The notes beneath the pieces are model-generated. The model ran no database searches. It saw only the letters and a program-made list of their open reading frames with translations, and was not told the DNA's origin. A stretch of 64,000 nucleotides of DNA from Fibrobacter sp. (GTDB taxonomy: Bacteria; Fibrobacterota; Fibrobacteria; Fibrobacterales; Fibrobacteraceae). The stretch is from positions 1 to 64,000 of the forward strand of contig NZ_JAFWOM010000027.1 of NCBI RefSeq assembly GCF_017545445.1. Reading direction: 5' to 3'. This document shows, piece after piece, positions 1 to 9,473 of this stretch. Position numbers and translations under genes: made by a program. Each line of letters begins with the position of its first letter. The stretch's first letter is position 1.

Positions 1-140
1 AAACGCTTTGCTGCGGCGAGACCCTTAGCAGCGAGAGTCGTGCAGATTGCAGCAGTAAGAGTGGTTTTACCGTGGTCAACGTGACCGATCGTGCCGATGT
101 TGCAGTGCGGCTTGCTTCTGTCAAAATGTTCTTTTGCCAT
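1..140 (-). CDS. tuf: Elongation factor Tu, N-terminal part (cut by window edge)
   Basis: The reverse strand reads [20 protein letters not shown] and continues [12 protein letters not shown], the classic EF-Tu start with its P-loop (GHVDHGKT, about residues 19-26). EF-Tu is the GTPase that delivers aminoacyl-tRNA to the ribosome. The ATG is preceded by an AGAGG-like ribosome binding site. Only about 46 residues are inside the window, so the rest of the protein and its downstream neighbours cannot be seen. Confidence 0.95.
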
Positions 141-726
141 TTTTTCCTCTTCTTCAGCAGAAGGTTTATCGCTTCTAGTTCAAGAGAATACTTGATTCTC
201 CGTATTTTCACAGAGCATAGGAAGCGGTACTCTGCGAAATTGGAACACAAATTTAATAATTTCTAGGTAATTTGCAAGTATTTTTCTTTTGAAATTTCGT
301 CAAAAATGCGGATTTTCGGACTTATCCACAATTTTTTCGGCGTTTTTCTGCGACCAAAATCACACGCAAATCGTTGATTGTAAATGGCTTTTTTCGCTCA
401 ATTTTAAAGGTTCAATATTTTATTTCAACCATAAAACCACTTTTTTAACATTTTATCAACATTTTCAACAATAGTCAGAATTTTCTATCCACACTGACCA
501 CTATCCAAAGTAAAAAGATTTTTACATTTAAAATTTTTACAATATTTTACATTTTAATCCGCAAGGAGACTGTATATGCCGCCCCCGGAATAAATCCGGG
601 GTGACAGTGTTAGGGGGTACAGTATGGTCCTATCGGGTTTGAACTCCGCAGGATGACTGATAGGGTCCACGCATTACAAGACTTTACTGGATCCTGCTCC
701 TTCTGTCGTTCATGACGTTCCTTAAC
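141..726. other. Long AT-rich intergenic region with DnaA-box-like sites and a dispersed repeat
   Basis: No convincing gene. The tuf-proximal half is very AT-rich and holds a perfect DnaA-box 9-mer TTATCCACA at 322-330 and a one-mismatch copy CTATCCACA at 485-493, next to several TCAACA/TTAACA words. The distal part (about 580-710) is a dispersed repeat with a CCGG-type inverted repeat followed by GTGACAG, and a GGATCC-containing tail. Similar pieces recur near 5410, 9190 and 24650. Whether the DnaA-like sites are functional cannot be told from sequence. Confidence 0.4.
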
Positions 727-3700
727 CTACTTTTTATAGTATGCGCCTTTCGCGTTCTTGCCCTCTTTCACGCGGCGGCCTTTGAGGTCGTACGTTTGCT
801 TGGTGCGAGGCTGCATGCGGATTTCGCCGGTGGCTGGGTTCATGCGACCCACGGCAGTTGTTCCCTTGCCGCCTGCGATGCTCTTGCCACTTTCGTCTTC
901 GATGACGATAACTTGCATGCCGCCGAACTCGTCGATGCTTGCCACTTCGGAACTTGCCGTAGCGCTTGCGGCAGAATTTGCCGGCAAGAAGTCTGCGGTG
1001 TAGGCCTTGGCGTATGGCGACGCGGCAACAGGCTGAGGATTAGAGCCGTCGGTACATTCCTGCGGCTTTTCGCTCGGGTCGTACAGGTACGCACGGAACG
1101 GATTTATCCATACATCATGACCAAACTTCGTGAACTTGCCGATTTTTACACCATTGCGTGGTTCTCCGGTGTAGCCCCAGACTTTGCCCAATTCACCGTC
1201 ATTGCATGCCCATTTTTTGTAACCGAATACACCGCGCATCTGCCATTTGCTTTCGCGTTCACTTTCTGCAGCGTTTTGGTCATATACTGTAGCATCAGAG
1301 GTCGCCTTCAGCGTTACGTTAGTTTTGATTTTAAGGGTCGATTTATTCATCTTGACCATGTACGGCGTATTCGCTTCCAAGGTATTATGCTTTGTATCTG
1401 AGCTTTCCCAGACTTTGTTCACGCAAACGCCTTCCTTCTTGCTATTCTTGATGCATACCCCCACGTAGGCAAACTTGTAAATGCCTTCGATGCCCTCTAC
1501 GTCTTCAGTGCTCACGCTGAACGGCAGCATCAATGTGGAGTAACCTCCAGTTTCCAAATCCACAGTAAACTTGCGGTTGAACGTGACGGCGACATTCTCT
1601 ATGTCTTCAGTGATTTTCACCGCATCCGTTCCGCTGTACTCGCCGTCGATGACCGCACGCGTGCCGTTTTCGTCTTTCAGCACTTGCACAGCAGCGTAGT
1701 TGTGAACGACTTCCGGGACGATGGAGAACTTCACTTTTTTCGTCCCTTCATAATTACCCTTGCCCGTAAATACCATAATGTATTCGCCAGTGTTGACAGC
1801 CTGAGTTTCTATGCCATCCTTTGTAATAGAGAAAACATAATTATCATTAGACACTTCATCGCCGTTAAAATCCACAATTTTAAACGTTGGGATGATTTCA
1901 TCGCCCGTGTAAGTATAAGATGGTTCGATGCTGCTAATAGAAGCGTTTTTGAGGTTATGTTCTCCATAGTACGGATGAAGTTCCTTACCAGCGATATCTA
2001 TCGGTGTCGATGCAACTTTGTTTATGCCATTTTCAGTGTAATAAAATGATTGGCTGTACCCATACCCATATTCTACAGTCACTTTGTAATTTTCTGGATC
2101 AAAATCAAAAGGACAATTCTCAAAAAATATTTCAACGTGGCCATAGCTGCTGGCATAGATAAAGTCGTCTTCAGTCGTATAGCCGAGATAAACAATGCCA
2201 TTTTCTACAGAGCCAGACACAATGAATCCGGAACCGATACTAGACGCATGCATGCCAGCATTTGCAGTCACCTTGCCTCCACTGATATAAATCGCTCCTC
2301 CTGAACCATATTCTCCGCCACCAAGGCCTGCACCTCCATCCCCACCTGTTGCTGTAACAGTTCCACCACTGATATAAATTGCTCCTCCTGAACCATTTTC
2401 TCCGCCACCGAGGCCTGCACCATACATTCCACCTGTTGCTGTAACAGTTTCGCCAGAAATGATGATGATTCCACCAGTGCCTCCTCTTCCGCCACCGAGA
2501 CCTGCACCAAACATTCCGCCTGTTGCTGTAACAGTTCCACTAACGATATAAATTGTTTCTCCTGAACCATTTTCTCCGCCACCGAGGCCTGCACCATACA
2601 TTCCACCTGTTGCTGTAACAGTTCCGTTAATAATGTTGATAATTCCGCCAGAGCCTCCATTTCCACCACCGATACCTGCAGCACCCAGACCTCCCGTAGC
2701 TGTAACAGTTCCGCCATTGATGGTGATTGTTCCGCCGGATCCATTATCTCCGCCACCGATGCCTGCACCATTATTTCCCGTAGCTGTAACAGTTCCGCCA
2801 TTGATGGTGATTGTTCCGCCAGATCCATTATCTCCGCCACCGATGCCTGCAGCATAATTGTCGCCTGTTGCATAGAGCGATCCCATTCCCTCTATAGTCA
2901 ACATATTTCCGCTAGACACATCTATGCCTTTCAATGCGGTAAGAGTCTTGCCCTCATCTAGAATGAGCGTCACATCGCCCGTGACGACAATCCGTTCGTC
3001 AACGGTTACGTTGCTCGACACCCTGTAAATTCCGCTAGTCATCGCTGTAGTTGTTGCTGTTACAGTTCCATCAAATACAGTAAAACTGATGGTTTTAGAA
3101 CCAGTATAGATGCCACCGTCTATCGCAGTAATGGTAAGCGTGTAGTCGCCCTTATCCTTGACAAGCGACGGAGTGAAGGTTGCCGTGTAATCCTTATTCT
3201 TGATAAGTTCATTTCCTTCGACATCCGTAACCTTGTACGTCAAAGCAATTTCTTCGTCGGTATAGAGATAATAAGACTTTACGCCACTGATTGAAACAGC
3301 CACGATATAGAACTGTGTGCCGTCCGACGCAATTTTTTCAAGCAAAATTTCATTTGCGGGAGCATTCAAAAAAACCAATTTTCCATACGTTCCAACATTC
3401 TTCGTCTTGTAGCAGTCCGTCACAGCCACGCTTCCAGCGTCCATTTTCACAAGGTCAAGATTATCCGTATTTTGGCCATCTTGTTGAATATAAAGGCAGT
3501 TCGAAACGGTCTTTGCGCCGCCATTATCGCCCCAGCCAAAGAAAACTCCCTTCGCAGTTTCGCCGTGCACAAGCATACCTCTAAACACGCAATTATCGAT
3601 AGAAATATCGCTGGTGAGCCCGTGTCCAAGAAAGCCGCCAATGTGAGAGCCACCGTTGATTGTTGCGGACACAACACAATTTTCAATCTTGTTGCCTGTT

Positions 3701-4965
3701 CCATTGGAGTAACCCACAATGCCAGCTGCATGAATACCGCCAGTAACGTTCCCAGCCAATGTCAAATTCTTAATCGTAGCGCCACTAATGTAGCTGAACA
3801 AAGCCGTACCAGAGTTATCCACATCTTCAATTGAAGCCGTGATGGTATTTCCGCCGCCATCAAACGTGCCAGAAAACGGAGCGACCAACGAACCTCCGTT
3901 CACCACGCCCACCTTTGTAGAAACAGCAATATTCGCACTAAGCTTTATAAACTTACCGGCAAATGAAGCCCCATCACGAACGAATTCAGCAAACTCATCC
4001 CATTGGTCTGCATTATTAATAATGTACGGGGCCGATTCGGAGCCACTGCCCGTCAACGATAATTTTTTCGTAACTACATAAAACTTGGTGTCACCCGCCA
4101 CGGTCTTTTCTTCTGTAATAGCGTCTGTAGGAGCAACCAAATATACTAGTGCGCCATACGTGCCAACTTCCGCCGTCTTGTAGCAGTCCGTCACAGCCAC
4201 GCTTCCAGCGTTCATTTTCACAAGGTCAAGATTGTCCATACTTTGACCATCTTGTTGAATATAAAGGCAGTTCGAAACAATCTTTGTACCGCCATTATCG
4301 CCCCATCCAAAGAAAACTCCCTTGGCTTTTGAACCGCCATCAAGTATTCCATTGAACACACAGTTGTCGATAGCGATGTCACTCGTGCTCCCGTGTCCGA
4401 GTATGCCTCCAATGTGCGTATCGCCGTTGACCGTAGTTGACACCACACAATTTTCAATTCTGTTTTTCGCCCCCATAGAAACCCCCACAAGCCCCGCAGC
4501 ATGTATTCCGCCATGGATTTCACCTGTCACAGTGAGATTCTTGATAATAGCCCCATTGATGCAACCGAACAAAGCCGTACCTATACCATTACTTTCAAAA
4601 ATATTGGCATGGATGGAGCGACCGTTGCCATCGAACGTGCCAGAAAAAGGTTTGTCTATCGACACAGTCGAGTTGCCTACTTTTATTTCGGTGTGGGAAC
4701 CGACTTGCTGGGTAACGGAGATATCCAATTCAAGCTTTATATACTTGTCCACGTACGTATTGCCGTTATTGACTTCTTTTGCAAACGTTTCCCAATCTTT
4801 TGCGTCATGGATGATGTATGGGTCCGTTTCAGAACCTGAGCCCGAAATATTGCCGTCTGTCGCCCATGAGGGGGCAACGGCGAGGAGTGAGAAGATTAGC
4901 ATTAACGCAATGCGTTGTCCAACGTGGAGAGGACGCATGTGATGGAAGAGATTGGAGAGAGACAT
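727..4965 (-). CDS. Large secreted GLUG/beta-helix-like repeat protein
   Basis: A 1412-residue protein with a basic N-terminus and hydrophobic stretch ending in SWA (about residues 17-35), so it is probably exported. Residues about 39-300 and 309-560 are two copies of one module with GLUG-like segments (GGIHAAGLVG, SHIGGFLGHG), as in beta-helical adhesins. Residues about 700-900 hold seven near-perfect repeats of about 28 residues built on GAGxGGGxxGSGG and TVTATG, resembling carbohydrate-binding beta-helix proteins. The end (TYDLKGRRVKEGKNAKGAYY) looks like the short C-terminal motif of other Fibrobacter secreted proteins. Starts at 4965 or 4938 are both possible; neither has a strong ribosome binding site. 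A surface or carbohydrate-related role is inferred only from architecture. Confidence 0.7.
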   Translation of the reverse strand: MSLSNLFHHMRPLHVGQRIALMLIFSLLAVAPSWATDGNISGSGSETDPYIIHDAKDWETFAKEVNNGNTYVDKYIKLELDISVTQQVGSHTEIKVGNSTVSIDKPFSGTFDGNGRSIHANIFESNGIGTALFGCINGAIIKNLTVTGEIHGGIHAAGLVGVSMGAKNRIENCVVSTTVNGDTHIGGILGHGSTSDIAIDNCVFNGILDGGSKAKGVFFGWGDNGGTKIVSNCLYIQQDGQSMDNLDLVKMNAGSVAVTDCYKTAEVGTYGALVYLVAPTDAITEEKTVAGDTKFYVVTKKLSLTGSGSESAPYIINNADQWDEFAEFVRDGASFAGKFIKLSANIAVSTKVGVVNGGSLVAPFSGTFDGGGNTITASIEDVDNSGTALFSYISGATIKNLTLAGNVTGGIHAAGIVGYSNGTGNKIENCVVSATINGGSHIGGFLGHGLTSDISIDNCVFRGMLVHGETAKGVFFGWGDNGGAKTVSNCLYIQQDGQNTDNLDLVKMDAGSVAVTDCYKTKNVGTYGKLVFLNAPANEILLEKIASDGTQFYIVAVSISGVKSYYLYTDEEIALTYKVTDVEGNELIKNKDYTATFTPSLVKDKGDYTLTITAIDGGIYTGSKTISFTVFDGTVTATTTAMTSGIYRVSSNVTVDERIVVTGDVTLILDEGKTLTALKGIDVSSGNMLTIEGMGSLYATGDNYAAGIGGGDNGSGGTITINGGTVTATGNNGAGIGGGDNGSGGTITINGGTVTATGGLGAAGIGGGNGGSGGIINIINGTVTATGGMYGAGLGGGENGSGETIYIVSGTVTATGGMFGAGLGGGRGGTGGIIIISGETVTATGGMYGAGLGGGENGSGGAIYISGGTVTATGGDGGAGLGGGEYGSGGAIYISGGKVTANAGMHASSIGSGFIVSGSVENGIVYLGYTTEDDFIYASSYGHVEIFFENCPFDFDPENYKVTVEYGYGYSQSFYYTENGINKVASTPIDIAGKELHPYYGEHNLKNASISSIEPSYTYTGDEIIPTFKIVDFNGDEVSNDNYVFSITKDGIETQAVNTGEYIMVFTGKGNYEGTKKVKFSIVPEVVHNYAAVQVLKDENGTRAVIDGEYSGTDAVKITEDIENVAVTFNRKFTVDLETGGYSTLMLPFSVSTEDVEGIEGIYKFAYVGVCIKNSKKEGVCVNKVWESSDTKHNTLEANTPYMVKMNKSTLKIKTNVTLKATSDATVYDQNAAESERESKWQMRGVFGYKKWACNDGELGKVWGYTGEPRNGVKIGKFTKFGHDVWINPFRAYLYDPSEKPQECTDGSNPQPVAASPYAKAYTADFLPANSAASATASSEVASIDEFGGMQVIVIEDESGKSIAGGKGTTAVGRMNPATGEIRMQPRTKQTYDLKGRRVKEGKNAKGAYYKK

Positions 4966-5574
4966 GGGAGTTTTAGGGGGTAGTGAAAAGTGGTTAGTGA
5001 TTAGTGGTTAGTAGGCAGGGATGCAAAAAGTGCTGTGTAAGCACAAAAAGGCACCTCGCTACCGCGTGATACCAACCTAACACCCTACACACCACAACAT
5101 GTTGTGCATCCTGCACGAACTGAAGGGGTTCTGATTTTTTCATTACATAAAATTTATCTAACGCAAACAAGCTTGTCAATACAAAGGTCTAGCGATGTGA
5201 TAAGGGTCAAGTGGGCGGCGAAACCGCAGTAAGCAGCAGGCAGTGGTTAATGATTAGTGGTTAGTATGCAGGGATGTAAAAAGGTAAGGGGGAATGAGGT
5301 ATGGGGTCGCCCGCTAAACGATGAACCGGTTGGTGTGGTTCGACAGGCTCACCAACCTTTTGCCGAACCATGGGGTATGGGCGATTGCAATAAGTACCGT
5401 GTAAGCTGGTCCCGGAACGATGTCCGGGATGACAGCGTGAGGGAGGACGTGTAAGCGATTTGAACTGCATGGATCCTATCGGGTTCTACGAACCCTCCAG
5501 AATGACAGCCAGAAGTCCGAGATGACAAATGTGAGGGGTATAGTGTCGCAATTACAACGCAAAAACAACGCAAA
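4966..5574. repeat. Intergenic repeat mosaic
   Basis: No convincing gene. It holds two copies of a TTAGTGATTAGTGGTTAGT-like low-complexity repeat (about 4990-5015 and 5248-5275), a CCCGG inverted repeat followed by ATGACAG (about 5412-5433), and the 21-base word at 5337-5357 that also occurs inside parB near 32848. Small reading frames here are translations of these repeats and were not called. Confidence 0.6.
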
Positions 5575-5603
5575 TTGTTTTTTTACTGGACATTAAGTAT
5601 AAT
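5575..5603 (+). promoter_or_regulatory. Sigma-70-like promoter for first GH45 gene
   Basis: TTGTTT at 5575-5580 and TATAAT at 5598-5603 are separated by 17 bases. They lie 50 bases upstream of the first GH45 lipoprotein start. Assignment rests on consensus match only. Confidence 0.5.
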
Positions 5604-5652
5604 ATTACTATCTTTAATCGAGGTGTTTGGGGATCATTTCTGAGGAACTTCT

Positions 5653-7383
5653 ATGAAATACCCCCTTTTTAAATCCCTATTCGCATTAGGGACTATAGTT
5701 TTGGCGTGCTCGTGCTCAGACGACAAGGTGTCTGCTAGCGATAACAACGAAGTAACTTTTGTGCCCTGCGAAGCTGCTTGGCATGTGCCCTCCGAAGGCA
5801 TCGTCATTTTGCAGGATTACAGAGTCACTGACCTTAACGGGAATCAAATCGGCACGGCAGTCGTAAGCGATCCCGCCACTCCGAATCTCGTGTTCGTCGT
5901 TGACTTGAAAGGCTCAGTCCTGGTCATCCAAATTGACTTGAACGACCAGAGCAAGGTAAAAATCATCAACGGAGACGCTGCCAAGTGCACTGTAAAACCG
6001 AACATACCGGCTCCCGATCCCTCCGTTACAACTTGCACTCCCGCTTGGTATATCGTCGCTGAAAAGCCGTACCTTATCTACCCCGATTCTACGGTCACAG
6101 ATGTAGCAGGCAATCAAGTCGGCAGGATTGCAGCCATTCCTGGTACTTCGCTCGTCATGGTGAATGACATGGCAGGTGCCCCAATTATTGCAAACGTTGA
6201 CCTCGCCGCTTACCCGGTTATTTCCGGCAACAACATCCGCTACAAGATTACCGACTCCGTTTTCCACTTGAAGCATGCAACTGGCGATTATCTCATTTAC
6301 GGAAACGGTGTCGTAACAGACGCAAACGGAAACATAATCGGTTCCGCAGACATCGCAAATGGAACTATCACATTGACTAACGGAGTCGCTCCGATTACGA
6401 CGAATTTTGCAGCACTTCCTATTCTGCAACCGACTTCCAAGTGCGTGGATTACGTTCAGCCGGTCGTTTCGTCTTCGAGCGTGACTCCTCCGCCAAGCAG
6501 CTCTGAAGTCGCACCACCTCCACCTCCTAGCAGCAGCAGCGTCACTCCAAAGAGCAGTGCAGCCGTGGTCAAGAGCAGCAGCTCCCAGAAAAAGAGCAGC
6601 AGTTCCCAAGCAAAGAGCAGCAGCTCGCAGGCAAAGAGCAGTTCTTCTGTGGTCACTGGCGGATGCCCGAAGATTGTAGAGAAAAACGGCGGTGCCAAAG
6701 GTAGCGGATTCGCCTCACGTTACTGGGACTGCTGCATGCCTAGCTGCGCCTGGCCTGAGAACTCCGGCGGAAACCCGTCGAAGACATGCGATGCGAGAGG
6801 CAAGAACCCCGTGAGTGGCGGTGCAAATATTTGTGCCGGCGGCCAGCAAGCCACTTGCACAAGCCAGATTCCGTTTACGGTCGAAGGCTGTGAAGAATAC
6901 GGTTTTGCGTTCGCGGCGGTACCGGCCAGCGCAGGCGGTCAGTGCGGCAAGTGCTTCCAGCTCACCTTTACCGGCCAGGGTCACTACAATTCTACCAACG
7001 CCAACACCCAAAAACTCAAGAGCAAAGGCAAGAAGCTCATCGTCATGGCCACAAACATCGGTGGCGATGTCCAGCAAGGACAGTTCGACGTGTTGATTCC
7101 GGGTGGCGGCGTCGGCATGTTCAACGGATGCAGCCAGATGGGCTGGGGTCCGCAAGGTGAACAATACGGCGGTCTCCTCTCCGACTGCGAAAAGGAATCC
7201 AACTACAAGGCCAATACTTACGCCAAGTGCCTCACCGACAAGTGCAACAAGGCATTCGGCAACGATGAAGAAGCAAAGAAGGGCTGCATGTTCCTTGTCG
7301 AATGGATGGAAGCCGCGGGCAACCCGGAGCACAACTTCGTCGAAGTGGAATGCCCCGACGTTCTCAAGCAGCGTTACAAATAA
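5653..7383 (+). CDS. GH45 endoglucanase lipoprotein with three N-terminal repeats
   Basis: The 576-residue product has a lipoprotein signal with lipobox Cys19 (IVLAC). Residues about 30-265 contain three related segments with (V)TD-x-N/A-GNxIG motifs, function unknown. A serine-rich linker (about 275-335) leads to a GH45 catalytic domain (about 340-576). The GH45 signature SRYWDCC is at about residue 354, with its Asp as catalytic base, and FDVLIPGGGVG is the segment carrying the second catalytic Asp. Many cysteines fit the family fold. It hydrolyses internal beta-1,4-glucan bonds, and the lipobox suggests anchoring to the outer membrane. It is the first of three tandem GH45 genes. Confidence 0.92.
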   Translation: MKYPLFKSLFALGTIVLACSCSDDKVSASDNNEVTFVPCEAAWHVPSEGIVILQDYRVTDLNGNQIGTAVVSDPATPNLVFVVDLKGSVLVIQIDLNDQSKVKIINGDAAKCTVKPNIPAPDPSVTTCTPAWYIVAEKPYLIYPDSTVTDVAGNQVGRIAAIPGTSLVMVNDMAGAPIIANVDLAAYPVISGNNIRYKITDSVFHLKHATGDYLIYGNGVVTDANGNIIGSADIANGTITLTNGVAPITTNFAALPILQPTSKCVDYVQPVVSSSSVTPPPSSSEVAPPPPPSSSSVTPKSSAAVVKSSSSQKKSSSSQAKSSSSQAKSSSSVVTGGCPKIVEKNGGAKGSGFASRYWDCCMPSCAWPENSGGNPSKTCDARGKNPVSGGANICAGGQQATCTSQIPFTVEGCEEYGFAFAAVPASAGGQCGKCFQLTFTGQGHYNSTNANTQKLKSKGKKLIVMATNIGGDVQQGQFDVLIPGGGVGMFNGCSQMGWGPQGEQYGGLLSDCEKESNYKANTYAKCLTDKCNKAFGNDEEAKKGCMFLVEWMEAAGNPEHNFVEVECPDVLKQRYK

Positions 7384-7414
7384 GCCTATATAATATAGTA
7401 CACTACAGTTTTTC

Positions 7415-7444
7415 AGCTCAGGCCGCAACGCCTGGGCTTTTTTG
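7415..7444 (+). terminator. Rho-independent terminator
   Basis: AGCTCAGGC (7415-7423) pairs with GCCTGGGCT (7430-7438), with one G-U pair, and a T-run follows. It ends the first GH45 transcript. Confidence 0.85.
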
Positions 7445-7565
7445 TTAGTTAGGTAATAGGTTTTAGGGGTTAGGTTTTAGGACCAATAGCCAATCACTTT
7501 TATTACAAAATCATTACCTTATAAAATTTTACGTGAAATTTTTCATGAATCAAACTATCTTTTAG

Positions 7566-7580
7566 CGTGGATGGAATTGG
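7566..7580 (+). promoter_or_regulatory. Shared leader motif upstream of second GH45 gene
   Basis: CGTGGATGGAATTGG lies about 45 bases before the second GH45 start and resembles CGTGGATTGGAATAGG before the third (9427-9442). An AT-rich TTTTT(C)ATGAAT stretch precedes both. It is a possible shared regulatory or leader element. Confidence 0.35.
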
Positions 7581-7623
7581 TGGTACTTTCGCAAGAAAGT
7601 CATTTTGGTATATGAGGATACTT

Positions 7624-9186
7624 ATGAAACACCAATTCCTAAAGTCAGTTTTAGTCCTTGGCTCAGTTCTTGCATTCATGAACTGCTCCGACGAGGCCAC
7701 AAGCGCCCCCGACAACAACAACGGCGGCATCCAAATTCAGCCGAGCGACCCGACTCTCACGTCTTCGGCAGCGGCAACCCCCAATTCCGTTCAGGCATCT
7801 TCCACAAGCGAAGCTACGGCTGCATCGTCTGCAACTGCACAGTCGCAGCTTTCTTCGGCAAGCGTCATGCCCAGAACATCCTCGGCTAACGTGCAATCTT
7901 CGAACAGCAACGTGAAGGCAAGCTCCTCCAGCGTCGCAAAAGCCAATTCTTCGAGCGCCAAGGTTGCAAGTTCTTCTGCAAAAACATTGCAGAGCAGCTC
8001 TTCGGCCCAAAACCAGCCGAGTTCTTCGGAACAGCAGCAGTCCACAGGCAAAATCACCGTCACGGGGAGCCTGACCCAGACCGTCGCCAAGGGTAGCGCC
8101 ATCAGCAAAATCACCTTTAGCGGAGTAGAATCCGAACCGCAGCGCAACTGGAAACTGCATTTCTTGCAAGCAAACTACGACAAGAATGCCAAGACCTACA
8201 CCCTCGAAGGCACAGTGCCCGATTACTGGAGCACAGAAAAGGAAACCGAAGAAATCACCATCGACGGCCAGAAATTCTCTTTCGTCTTGACGCTTAGCGG
8301 CACAACGGCAAAGAGCTCCAGCAGCGTAAAGTCTTCTTCGTCTCAGCAACAGCCCAAGTCCTCTAGCTCTGTCAAGTCTTCAAGCTCCGTCGCAGCCTCT
8401 TCGAACAGCGTAAAATCTTCGACCAGCGTCCAGTCGAGCAATTCTCAAGGCGCAGGTGATGTTTCTGCCGAAGAAGCCAAGTACCTGAATGCCGGTGCGG
8501 GCGGACAACAGGGCTTTGCAACCCGCTACTGGGACTGCTGCATGCCCCACTGTTCCTGGCCTGAACACGGCGGCAATAACCCAGCCAAGACTTGCGACGC
8601 CAAGGGCAAGACCCCCATCAGCAACGATCTCGGCAGCATCTGCTCCGGCGGCCAAGGTACCACTTGCACAAGCCAGACCCCCATTATCGTGAGCGAAAAA
8701 CTCGCCTATGCATTCGCGGCAACGCCGGGTAACGACGGCACATGCGGCAAGTGCTTCGCCCTCACCTTCACGGGTCAAGGCAAGTACGAAACCAAAAAGA
8801 ATCACGAAAAACTCAAAGGCAAGACCCTCGTCGTGATGGCATCGAACATCGGTTATGATGTCTCCGGCGGCCAGTTCGACGTGATGATTCCGGGCGGCGG
8901 ATTCGGCGCCTTTAACGGATGCAGCCAGATGGGCTGGAACATTCCGCAAAACACCACAACGTATGGCGGACTCCTCTCCGACTGCGAAAACGAAGCCGGT
9001 TATGATGGCGACACTTACTCCAAGCGCAAGGAATGTCTCACCAAGAAGTGCAACAGTGCGTTTGCAAACGACACCGAGGCCAAGGAAGGCTGCCTCTTCC
9101 TTGCGACATGGATGGAAGCTGCCGGCAACCCCTTGCACACTTACAAGGAAGTGCCCTGCCCCGAAGCACTGAAGGCCAAGTTCTAA
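7624..9186 (+). CDS. GH45 endoglucanase lipoprotein
   Basis: The start at 7624 (MKHQFLKSVLVLGSVLAFMN) is chosen because it begins a lipoprotein signal with Cys21 and follows GAGGATACTT; a longer in-frame extension to 7567 has no signal character. After a serine-rich linker come about 80 residues (KITVTGSLTQTVAKGSAISK onward), a small beta-rich domain of unknown role, then a second serine linker and the GH45 catalytic domain. TRYWDCC is at about residue 300 and FDVMIPGGGFG is present, so both catalytic aspartates are kept. It is close in sequence to its two neighbours, which suggests tandem duplication with different N-terminal modules. Confidence 0.92.
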   Translation: MKHQFLKSVLVLGSVLAFMNCSDEATSAPDNNNGGIQIQPSDPTLTSSAAATPNSVQASSTSEATAASSATAQSQLSSASVMPRTSSANVQSSNSNVKASSSSVAKANSSSAKVASSSAKTLQSSSSAQNQPSSSEQQQSTGKITVTGSLTQTVAKGSAISKITFSGVESEPQRNWKLHFLQANYDKNAKTYTLEGTVPDYWSTEKETEEITIDGQKFSFVLTLSGTTAKSSSSVKSSSSQQQPKSSSSVKSSSSVAASSNSVKSSTSVQSSNSQGAGDVSAEEAKYLNAGAGGQQGFATRYWDCCMPHCSWPEHGGNNPAKTCDAKGKTPISNDLGSICSGGQGTTCTSQTPIIVSEKLAYAFAATPGNDGTCGKCFALTFTGQGKYETKKNHEKLKGKTLVVMASNIGYDVSGGQFDVMIPGGGFGAFNGCSQMGWNIPQNTTTYGGLLSDCENEAGYDGDTYSKRKECLTKKCNSAFANDTEAKEGCLFLATWMEAAGNPLHTYKEVPCPEALKAKF

Positions 9187-9288
9187 GTCAATAGCCGGCC
9201 CCGGCATGCTTCGACTCTGCTCACTTCGATTGAACTCAGTGCAAGCAGCACAGGCTCTGCCGGGGTGACAGCGAAAAGAATGGAACGA

Positions 9289-9318
9289 AACGTCCCAAAA
9301 TTTGGGGCGTTTTCTTTT
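9289..9318 (+). terminator. Rho-independent terminator
   Basis: AACGTCCCAA (9289-9298) pairs with TTGGGGCGTT (9302-9311), followed by TTCTTTT. It ends the second GH45 transcript. Confidence 0.8.
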
Positions 9319-9426
9319 CACAACTCATTGATATTTAATAACTTGCGTCATATCACAATTATTCTCGAATGAGTTTCTTTTTACTCTTATTTACAAACTT
9401 TTTATGAATAGTTTTTTATTTTTGAA

Positions 9427-9442
9427 CGTGGATTGGAATAGG
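9427..9442 (+). promoter_or_regulatory. Shared leader motif upstream of third GH45 gene
   Basis: CGTGGATTGGAATAGG matches the motif before the second GH45 gene (7566-7580) and sits at a similar distance from the start codon. Confidence 0.35.
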
Positions 9443-9473
9443 GTGCTGCAAATTTACAAGGGCTTATTGTATC

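Noticed and set aside
5261-5573. Small overlapping ORFs
   Set aside because: They translate dispersed repeats and low-complexity words; no ribosome sites or conservation signs.
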